Origin: Erpobdella octoculata
Taxonomy: Eukaryota > Annelida > Clitellata > Hirudinida > Erpobdellidae
Assembly (NCBI GenBank): GCA_963978895.1
Contig: OZ022241.1
Location: 6,199,799 to 6,263,798, forward strand
Reading direction: 5' to 3'
DNA length: 64,000 bases
Below are positions 38,301-53,200 of the stretch, in pieces. The notes under the pieces were generated by a model that saw only the letters and a program-made list of their open reading frames with translations, was not told where the DNA came from and made no database searches. The number at the start of each line of letters is the position of its first letter. Position 1 is the first letter of the stretch. Position numbers and translations under genes: made by a program.

Positions 38301-40795
38301 TTAATCGCATACTTTGTTCCAGCCTCCCCATATGTATTATTTTACCTCGCTGTCCCGGGACTTTTTGTTGAATAACTTTATTTCCTTCTTGGTTCATCCT
38401 GTTTTTTTGTTTTTCCGAGGTAAAACTCACAAATTATTATTTCCCCCCCCCATAGTCATTGACTTTCCGGAAGTCCAAGGAACGGGTCGTTACGGGGTGA
38501 CACCATGAGTTACCGCACTGGATGACACCGACCTTGTGACGCCGAAAATTCCGCCTTCATAAACATATTTTAGCATTTTTGAACACGCATAAAATAAATA
38601 AATAAATACTTTTTATCTTACGTCTAATTTTGTGCAAGCAAACAAGCTCCTGGGTAAGTTTTGAGACATTTCACCGAAATGTAAACCATGAAAGGTCGAT
38701 AACCATGGTATTACCTAAAAGTGTGTTACACATTTCTGTCTCATTATAGCCAACATAAAAAACATTCACCAGTAAACAAACTTGAGAGTATGCGAAAGCT
38801 TGTATTTTTCCAAATGCTTTTATTAACTCGTCGTCTCTGTTTGTTTCTCTGTCTGTCTGTTTGTTTCTCTGTCTGTCTGTTTGTTTCTCTGTCTGTTTCA
38901 AATCTTGCAATCAATTTTTGAGTCACTTCCTGAGAATAGATTTTTTTCAAATTTTGCATACATGCTCAAAATAGAAGACAATGCAATATTCAATTATTAG
39001 TTTTACAATAAGTCAATTAATTTAGTTAATTTTAATTAATTTCGATATTTCGATATAATTAAGATATTTCAACTTTAATATAAAATAAAAAAGTAATAAA
39101 TATAAGAAAAAATTGATTGCAAAATTTGTGTTTTAATTACATATAAAAGCATTGGGTTTTAAAAATTCGTTTTTAATTTACTTGTTATTGTTATAATTTA
39201 AAAATTAAAAGAGTCTTAGACGCCTAGTATAAAGCATCGTGAGTGTCTGCTGATGGTCCTGCAAACTGATGAATTATCCAAAGGGGTTGAAAACGATATC
39301 AAATGCAACATTTATATTATTTTTTGAATGCAGGTACCGCTGGTCTTTCACTTGTGCTATTCTCTCGTTTTGCTGTTTCTGATCGTCGTGCCTCTGGCGT
39401 CAAATCACCTCACCTTGGCCACTGGGTTCCTTGCCATCCTTACGGCGTCCAGTGTCTCTTATGTGCTTTTTGTTTTCTGTAAAACAACGTCTGATTGGGC
39501 CAGCCACCGCTTAGGTATATTTTTTGTGGTACAGGTACAGGGCGCAAAATGTATGTAACAAACAAGTGTATCAAAAAACAAAGTTTTTTTTAAAAACATA
39601 CTTTTATATAATCGATTGTGTAGGCCACATTCTGTTACATAAAAACAAGTATATTAGCATAGACAATAAATAGTTCGACGAAAATATCACAAATAATTAT
39701 TTATTTAAATTTTGTCCAATCGATACGAAAATTTGATAGAATGCATTGTTAATCAGTTCGGAGGTTTGTTTAAATTTTTAAATCTCTAGCTCATCGGGAA
39801 GTTAGTTAAAAATCGATTGCAAATTTTGACTACAGATCGACAGACAAAGAAGTCAAGTTAAGTAAAAGTGTGTAATTAACAACAATAAACAAATAATTTT
39901 TCATGATTTCCGTTTTTACACACTTTTATTTAACTTGACTTCTCTGTCTGTCTGTCTATCTGTCTGTCTGTAGCTGAAACTTTCAGCATAGCTTTATATT
40001 GGATAACAATACATGATTCAATTGAAAAAAATTAATTTGAACATCATTCGTACTACTAAATCGAGTGTATTTAAAATCAAAGTTTGTGTTGAAAAACTCG
40101 TTTTTTCTTATACTTGTTCTACCTCACATTTGATGTCATAGAAACCAAATTTTCAAAAAATGGTAAAACACGTATCTTTTTATTTTTCAAGAAGAATCTA
40201 GATACAAAAGTTCAAAAAATTTTCTTTTTTTGTTTTTTGAGATATGCGTTGTTTTATATATAAAATATGTTTTTCTTTTTCAGCTCCTCAGAAGCAAAAT
40301 TAAAAAAAACCCTTTTTTAGTGGGTGCTTACGCTATAAAAGTAATATAATTGTCAAATTTCACGTTCCTAGGATGAGGCGTTTTAGCTCGTCGTTAATTA
40401 TCAGTCAGTCAGTCAGTCCGTCGTGAGATGTTCTTTTATATATATAAAGATATAAACCTTTTTAAAAACCTAAAACAATTGTCATTATCACTAGTTAGCA
40501 GGCGCTTTATGAGCATTAATGATTGAAAATACGATTTCTCGGCTGGTTCCAATTTAACGAGCTTTAGTCAATGTTTGCGTGATTCTTATAAGACTGCTTC
40601 TATTAAAAGTTATTTGCCGTGTCTAACAGCTATGACCTAGATGATAAATGACGAAATATACCTGAATTTTGACATTAAACATTAGAATTTTTTAAAGTCT
40701 GATTTAAATTGCTTTAATGATTTTTCGTTACAGTTTGGATAACTTGCACCCTTCAGAAAATCTTATATTGTGTTCCAGAATATCATGTAAATTGA
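35327..40795 (+). CDS. SLC7 light-chain-type amino-acid transporter, gene A
   Basis: The SLC7 family are 12-membrane-segment APC-fold amino-acid exchangers. Ten exons close to 494 codons: 35327-35816, 35906-36031, 36106-36208, 36438-36482, 36653-36776, 36982-37085, 37550-37646, 37775-37927, 39334-39514 and 40734-40795. TM1 carries GVSIVIGILVGAGIYIAP, the substrate-binding unwound Gly motif. The LAT-family Cys that links to the SLC3 heavy chain is present (KPFFLDCEVP, Cys148). Other family blocks are FYSAVFALYGWSALNFLVEE, KTLPRAILISIITVS, NLSYFLV, SGFNSGILVGSR and LALAGARNGHLPW. The tiny last exon (LQKILYCVPEYHVN) matches the paralogues. Substrate cannot be told. Introns 8 and 9 hold repeats. 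Confidence 0.9.
38190..38543. mobile_element. Small inverted-repeat element in SLC7-A intron
   Basis: The left end CAGAGGCGTCACTTTGTGG is partly matched by the reverse complement of the right end, GGCGTCACAAGGTCGG. Internal GGGTGACA and GTGTCATCC-type blocks are also mirrored. The element is about 350 bases and not coding. No target duplication is confirmed. Confidence 0.45.
38800..39192 (-). repeat. ACAAGTAA superfamily, subfamily A (inverted copy)
   Basis: Read on the minus strand, it starts near 39190 with ACAAGTAAATTAAAAACGAA and the subterminal CCCAATGCTTTTAT. It ends with a (GACA)n run and ATAAAAGCATTTGG near 38809. Homologous plus-strand copies lie at 52648 and 55955. Confidence 0.75.
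39568..39885 (+). repeat. ACAAGTAA superfamily, subfamily B
   Basis: It begins ACAAGTGTATCAAAAAACAA, carries ACATACTTTTAT, and ends with a GACAGACA block and GTAAAAGTGTGTAA. The 62585-62850 copy has the same body, including 'agctcatcgggaagttagtt'. Confidence 0.7.
39900..40115 (-). repeat. ACAAGTAA superfamily, subfamily C/B mosaic (inverted)
   Basis: It contains the reverse complement of AACACAAACTTTGATTT, CACTCGATTTAG and a (GACA)n block. It directly abuts the plus-strand subfamily B copy. Confidence 0.6.
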
Positions 40796-41067
40796 AAATT
40801 TGACTTAGTATTTTACTGGCTATCTTGAAAAATTTTAGATCTAAATACTTTTATGTTTTTTATCATTATAATAGCATGCATTTTTAATTATAGATTTTTG
40901 ATGTTAGCATTAAAAATAATTCAGTTTTCAAAATAAAACTAATTTTCTGTTGTTTTTTCTGCAAAACAAACAGTAGTTACAACGTTTCAGGTGCCTGGAG
41001 CTGATCTTATGAACTAACCGACGCTAGCAACTATCTACAACATAATTTCCTATGTCTTTATGTATGT

Positions 41068-41350
41068 ACTAGAGATTTTAAAATCTCATTATATAATATT
41101 TTTTGATTGCAGCGTCACTTTTTTTGATTTTTAGGACATAGAGTATATATAGCAAGGATATCTTGATATAACAAGATATATCAAGATATCCTTGGTATAT
41201 AGGTACAATTGCATAATAACTTTTATTGACGCCTGAGCGCAATAAATTCTTACGTGCACATCGATATCGTCTATACGACTAATTACGTAAGCGTGACAGA
41301 ATCAGTGAGTGAGTGAGTGAGTGAGTGACGTGGGCTACCATAATATAAAA
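41068..41350 (-). mobile_element. Helitron-like element, inverted second copy
   Basis: The minus-strand reading matches the copy at 18422: GTAGCCCACGTCACTCACTC, GATTCTGTCACGCTTACG, and the block ATTAGTCGTATAGACGATAT. It ends in a perfect 16-base palindrome (41072-41087, GAGATTTT/AAAATCTC) followed by TAGT. Fragments of the same family, in plus orientation, continue at 41410-41630. A 17-base-arm palindrome is nested at 41152-41195. Confidence 0.55.
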
Positions 41351-41845
41351 ATGTATATTAGCAATTTCGGATAACGCGGCGGCCGCAGAAGTCAGCCTTC
41401 AGCAGTTGCTAAATTTAGTGCGCGCAGGCGTGTCATAAATTTATCAGTCAATTGTACAGTATCAGTCCTAAAGATCCAAAACGTATTCCTTAAGCTTATT
41501 ATGCAAGATATTATCCAATTACGTGTAATAAAACTTATTACGCAATTGTACATTATGCACACTGTCAGACCTAAAGATCAAAAGAGGTAGCCCTGCAATC
41601 GAAAAATAATGTAAAAAATAATGTAAAATAAAAACGGTAGTGTGTTGTGAACATCTGTGGACACGAGTCACACGAGAGATGTGCATTGTGTCATTTTGTT
41701 TTGTCAGAGGCTAGGTATGTTAAACGCATCACACGAAACGAATCTTCAAGTTTGTGTTTAGAATAAATTATTTTTAAAATACAGAGAAATAAGTAGTGTA
41801 GTCAGGCTTGAGTAAAGATTGTATTGTTTCCATTGTGGTGTCAAA

Positions 41846-46727
<4,882 letters not shown>

Positions 46728-49700
46728 ATATTTCTGCCTACAATTTAAAGTTTGTTCATTTTTGTCACATCACTCAAGGATTTTTACCATTTATTGAATG
46801 ACTGGTCGCTTGTTGACATATGATGGCAGTGATGACAAAATTATTTAAAATTTGTGCCTAAGTACTCTAGATTTAAGATACTTAAAAGTACATTCAAAAG
46901 TACTTTTTAGTTTCTTTTAGTAGCTTTACCTGTACCTTTAAGTACCCTCAACCCAGAAAACTTTGTACTTATACTTTTTGCCAATACTGAATGATAGTGG
47001 CAGTCATCAGTTGTGCCATTGGACGTTTTAAACAATTGTTTAAATTTGTTTTGTAGGATGTCTTGGACCAGCTTTGAATTAAACATGGAACAGATGTGCC
47101 ATAGTACAGAAAGCTAGTGGTCCACCAAATAATTTTTGCGGTAGCAATTAAAGAGATTTATAGAGGAACAATTAAAAATTAAACTACAACAAAAAATCAT
47201 GAATTAAAGGGAGTTAAATAGTAAAGCTGCGTTGTTAAAGCCATTTTGTTGTTCACATGTACATAATAAGCAATTATTAACCACAGTTTTCCGCAAATAA
47301 TTTTTAAAATGAAAACATGGATGTCATTTCAGGGGGACAGACTTTGAAGCAGGCTCATCGACAGGATTGAAATAGGACTCGTATAAGGTTGAAATGGGCC
47401 TTTGTAACGTTGAAATGGATCATTGAAAGGTTGAAGTGAGCTCCGACTGCCCCTCCGGTCTAAAGCTTTTTTGGCAAGAAAAGCATAAGTTTTGGAACAT
47501 TTTTTGAGAAAAGTACTTCAGACTTAATCCTCTACAGTCATAAGCTTTTTTGGCAAAAAAAACTAGCATCATGACCCACGGAAACAGAGCAGCAATGACA
47601 ATCGACTTTTTCACCAAAAAGTCGAAAACCAAGAGAGGAGGGTTGCTAACAGAGGATGAGTTCTGAATTAATTTTGCCAAAAATTTTTGCCTACGTGGCG
47701 ATTGCTAATATTAGTCAAGTGGTCCAGTCCTGCCGCACACTTTGTACTTTTCCCAATAGCTAAGCTATTAACCTATGTGTAGAACTGTTGTGTATGCCCA
47801 AGTTACAAACCTCAACGCACTCTAGAGGATAGAAAGAAGTCCACAGCTAGTGAATTTAAAAACGTGCTTGCCCGCGGATAAGATCTAGCTAAACATCTAA
47901 AAAAGTCACTGCAAAAAGATCGAGATGAATATCGATACCGGATCAAGTTCCAAGTAGCACTTGGTTTTTCATAGACTTTCCAAACAAAAAACAAATTCTT
48001 GCACACGTTCCGATCCTCAAACATAGTGCCAAAATAAGAAACACTATTGACAAGTCCTAGATTTTGTAATCTCTTGCCTTCTACCGCAACAAGCTACTAT
48101 TTAAATTTTATAAATGCTCATAGAATTTTGTACAAGATCAGGTGCTACTTAACATGTGGGTTTAGATCCGTCGAAAAGTAGTTCCCGGCAAGTCATTTCA
48201 GTTTTTCCTGGGGGGAAGAGTGACTGCAACAAATTTCTGGCAAGTTATACAGCTTATATGAACATTAGAGAAAAAATAATCTAATAACTTAGATTGTCTT
48301 CAACCTAAATGGCTCTTGCGAGCCAGTCCTAGATATAACCTGGATAAAGGAGGAGAAAACAATTAAAAGAATCAAATCTCAAATCATGGTTCACGACAGG
48401 AAGTACTTTGGTATTTACGACATACATCTATTAAAGCCTCAAACTAAAGTTATTTGTATTTATTTTGACAAACATAAAAATTATTTGTTAATGTTAAAAA
48501 AATCTTATAAAATTTGATACCGGATAGAGAAAGTTGATCCGCTCATTAAGGAAAGGAAAAATAATTATGACAAAAAAGACGGAGCTCATGACTGGAAAAC
48601 ACAAACACTAACTTATATTATTTTAATAGCCTTAGCACCCACAAACAGGGACGTAAATTCAGCATTTTCCAGGGGGGGGGAATTTTCCTGCCATTATATA
48701 GCTTACTGACAGGGTTACACGGTGTTGCCCAACCTTTCTTTGCTTAGTTTTTTTATTTTTGCCAATGAAAAGTCAAATAAATAACAGATTTTTTTTTAAT
48801 TTTTCAAATTTTTTTTTATCGATGATGTCTACCTGCGTGCCAAAGATTGTTTAGATTGCTCCTGCGGCTCGGATGCAATAAACAAATGCCAACACACACA
48901 CATTTATATTTAGGTACCAGCAGGGAGGGGTGGGGAGGTGCATGAAATTTTTTTGGGTATAATAACTGGTTTTTGGAAAATGACCGTAGCTTTTCTGAGA
49001 GAATAAATTGAAAGGCTTTAAAAAAATTTTGGAAAAATACTTACGACTACCCCTCACCGGTCATCAGCTTTTTTGAAGAGAATGTAAAAAAATTGTAAGT
49101 GCATCCCTTTAAATTTTTTAAAGACTTTCAATTTCTTCTCTCAGCAAAGCTACGGTCATTTTCCAAAAACCAGTTATTATACCCAAATATATATATATAT
49201 ATATATATATCTTATATATAAAAAGCAATGTTTGTATATATTACGTGACCAGGAAAGCGTAAAAGAAACCGGGAGCGGTTAAGCGACCGAAAGCGGGAAA
49301 GCGACCGGGAGGGAGAAAGCGACGTGAGCGGAAAAACGACCGGGAACGGGAAGGAAACTGGAGCAAGAAAGAAAAACGATAGACAAACCTCTAAAATCCC
49401 CGGGCAACTGCTGACCAAAACGTTTTTTGTCCATAAAACACCAACGAATAAACAAATTTTTTCAAACTTGACACAAACCACCGCCTGATTATCTTACTTA
49501 AGTGTGAGCGGGAAAACGACCGGGAGTGGGAGAGCAGACTGTGAAGGAAACGGGAGCAAGAGAGAAAATTGATATAAAAATTTCTAAAATCTCCGGGCAA
49601 AGCCGGTTAACCCAGCTAGTATGTATATAAATGAATGTCTGTGTGTGTGTGTGTCCTTTATGTAATGCTACACCATTCATCCGATCGTAATAACATTTTC

Positions 49701-50053
49701 ACACAACATTGAATCAATAGGGGAAAGTTTGTGGGTTGAAAGGGAGCGGGAACCATAACTGGAGAATAAGAGGGAACGGGAGCGCGGAAGAGCGAGCGGG
49801 AAAGGGAGCGTAAGAGCGAAAAGGAACATTGCTGTTTTATCGACCGGGAGCGGGAACGCAAGCGGGGAAGGAAACGGGAGCGAGAGAGAATGATAGAAAA
49901 ACCTCTAAAAATCTGGCCAATGCCGGGTACCCCGCTAGTTACATAAAATAAATATAGTCTGAAATCATAACATTCAGAAACAATATCTGGAAAATAACAG
50001 AAACAATGGAAACGTATCGACAGAGCCCATTTTTGGGGAACCACTGATGTTTT
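46728..50053. other. Spacer between SLC7-B and the ubiquitin-like cluster; repeats only
   Basis: No gene is recognised. 47440-47700 has a 'taagcttttttggcaa' direct duplication. 49030-49110 belongs to the 'gtcatcagctttttt' family. 49240-49420, 49500-49612 and 49740-49940 are minus-oriented copies of the GC-rich minisatellite element. The 70-codon frame at 47812-48024 has no homology I can name. Confidence 0.55.
49240..49940 (-). repeat. Three minus-oriented copies of the GC-rich minisatellite element
   Basis: The units GGGAGCGGGAAAGCGACC recur in three blocks. Two of them end near plus-strand CCCGGC/GGGGTACC-type termini ('accccgctagt' at about 49930, 'aacccagctagt' at about 49610). A 'cattcatccgatcgtaat' block at 49676-49693 matches the reverse of the 42990 tail. 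Confidence 0.7.
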
Positions 50054-50067
50054 CTATTGCATTCCAC
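50054..50067 (-). CDS. Terminal micro-exon candidate: Gly-Met-Gln-stop
   Basis: The minus strand reads ctacag|GTGGAATGCAATAG. After a phase-1 junction this gives Gly-Gly-Met-Gln-stop, the same tail as the polyubiquitin at 21831. The preceding unit has no phase-1 donor, so splicing to it is unproven. Confidence 0.4.
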
Positions 50068-50197
50068 CTGTAGGATGTAGATGTCACATCTTACATATAT
50101 TTGTGTAAATAGCTCATTTTATTATGTTAATTAGTGTATTATGTATGTGCATCGATTGCATATGCATGTATATGTCTGTACACGTGTATCCTGATTG

Positions 50198-50278
<81 letters not shown>

Positions 50279-53200
50279 CATTCAAAACCACATCCTATAT
50301 CGCAGATTAAGGATAGACCCGTTCTGGATGTTTTGATCGCTCAGAGTTCTATCGTTTTCCAATGGATTGTTGCCAAGACGAAGCACTGGTTGCCCTAAAG
50401 GAGTGCCTTCCTTTATTCGAATCTTTACTATAACGTCTTCAATCAAATCCCCGGGCTTGACTTTGAGGGTGATGATCTTGCCAGTCGAAGTTTCAACAAA
50501 AATTTGCATACTGCCTTCCACAACTTCGATTTGTTTAGAGTGATCCCGTCTTGAACCTTAACAAAGAAGAAGATAAAAAGCAAAATAAAATTATGATCTG
50601 CAATGGGAAATAACTTTATTTTTCCAATCTTCTACTATTACAGTTTTAAAACACTCAGTAAATACTAGAGGTGCATCGATAAGGCACTGGCTGATAATCG
50701 TATACAAATTACTGTTCGATTAACAGTTATTGATTTTTTTAATTTTGTTGGTTTATTAATAAGTTTTGCATGCCGTCAAATGTCAAAAAATTGCACTCAA
50801 ATAAACTTATTAAAATGCATATAACAATACAACATCATTCACTGAAAACTAGAGAGTGAGAGTAAATTGGAACAACATTTTCTATCCCATTACATTACTG
50901 AGTTTTTCCACTTTTTTAAAATCAGAAAATTTCCTAACAAATTTTTATCGCCACCATAAAAAGTCTCAACAAAATTTGATCCCCGCCCAAACAAATCACA
51001 CCTATAATATTTCAATCAAACATTCATCCTAATTTATCGGTTTTTCCTGGTTGCTCACTGTTTTTCCCAAAGAGTAAGCCTCAGTATTAGTATTAGTGCC
51101 TAGATGGTCTAGTTTTCATTCAATTCAACTTAGTATTGTAGAACCAATGATTTATACCGACTCTGTGTTTATTAAAGTGTCTTCCACAACCATGGGTGTC
51201 AGAATAAAAGCTTTAATAATCAAAGTGTTGTTGGAGATACAATGACAACTTGGATTTCATTGCAAGTCCACCACCAACTAGTGCATCTAGCTATCATATC
51301 TTCAGTGGTGCTGAGCTCATGTTAATAAATTGTTAAACTTAGTAATTTAACTTAATTGTATGAACACTCATCTATTGATTTATTTTATTAAAAATGTGTT
51401 CAGCAGTTTATTTATTGTGTACCGACTGAAAGCATTGTCTCTGCATTGTGCAAGAAATGTAACAACACTATAAGAATAATTTTTTTTAAATTTCCACCAA
51501 CTGGAAATATTCACTGGTGGAAACTTTCCCAGAAAAATTTCCTGAAAGTTTCCAGAAATGTTCAACACTAAACAGCACTAATCAACCAGTACCAATTAAC
51601 GGCCTAGACTAATAGGCCTATAATCAGTGCAATTCTATTGAATACAATTAAGAATTAAAAAAACCTACTTAGTGGAGAAAGAGCTAGATAAAAGGTCGAC
51701 TTATCCGGGATGTTGTATTGGCCCAAAGTTATACTATCTTTCAGAGAGCTGGTACCAACCAAAGTGCCAGCATATTTGAGTCTTTGTTGCCATAAAGGAA
51801 AGCCTTCTTTTTCTCGAATTTTTAGTTTAATGTTTTCAATCGTATCACTGGGCTTGACTTTAAGTGTGATGGTTTTGCCTGTATCAGTCTCTACAAAAAT
51901 CTGCATGCGACTTCCCGCTTTGACTTGTTTAGTGTGATCCCGTCTTGGACCTTTACAAAGGAGGAGGTAAAAAATAAAATCAATTTATGATCTGCAACAG
52001 GAAATATTTTTCTATTTTGTGCCAACTGTAACTTCAGTTTTAAAACACTCAGTGCAAAATAGTATACTAATAGTATACTATGATGTATACATCATAATAA
52101 CAAGTAAAGGAAAAAACGAGTTTTTTAACACAAACTTTAATTTCAAATACACTCGATTTAGAAATACGAAAGATGTTCAAATTAATTTTTTTTAGATTGA
52201 ATCATGTATTGTCATCCAATATAAAGCTATGCTGAAAGTTTCAGCTTCCTAGCTAGTCAAAAAGCTAGTTAAATTTTACTTGCAAGATTTGTGTACAGAG
52301 AAAGCCACACACACACAAACAGAGATTGTAACCTAAATGAAAGTTTGTAAAAATGATCACCTCTTAGTTTCAGAACCAAATGAAAGGAAGACTTATTCTG
52401 AATGTTGTAGTCGCTCAAAGTTTGGTCCTCTTTCAGATGCATGCAGGCAAAGATGAGCGTTTGCTTATCTGGAGAAAATCCTACCTTTTTTTGAATCATT
52501 GTTTTAACATCATAGATCGTATTACTGGGCTTGACTTCAAGTGTTATGGTCATGTCAGTTAGTCTTTTAATAAAAATGAGCATAGGACTTTTCACAACTT
52601 TATTTTGTTTAATACTATCAGGTACTGTACCTTGAAAAAAAAGATAAACAAGTAAATTAAAAACGAATTTTTAAAACCCAATGCTTTTATATGTAATTAA
52701 AACACAAATTTTGCAATCAATTTTTTCTTATAATTATAATTATTTAATTATAATTATTTATAATTTTATAATAATTTATAATAATTTATAATTTATATTA
52801 TTTATAATAATTTATAATTTATAATAATTATAATTATTATAATTTTTTCTTCCCATATAAAAATGAAATTAATTAAAATTAACTAAATTAATTGACTTAT
52901 TGTAAAACTAATAATTGAATATTGCATTGTCTTATATTTTGAGCATGTATGCAAAATTTGAAAAAAATCTATCATCAGGAAGTGACTCAAAAATTGATTG
53001 CAAGATTTGAAACAGACAGAGAAACAGAGACGACGAGTACATAAAAGCATTGGGAAAAATAGCGTCAAACCATAGTTGTATCAAACTTGGTAATTTTAGC
53101 TTTTTTCTAGTAAATTTATAAAATAATTAGTAAATATACTAGAATGTTTAAAAAACAACCTTTTGAATGTAAACACGACAAAACGTTCACAGACAAAATG

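Noticed and set aside
40966..41015. Alternative last exon for SLC7-A after 'cgtttcag'
   Set aside because: It would end after four residues without the YC.P motif; the exon at 40734-40795 matches both paralogues.
47812..48024. 70-codon minus-strand frame
   Set aside because: The plus strand of the same region gives a stop-interrupted basic peptide that vaguely suggests a transposon relic, but too weak to call.
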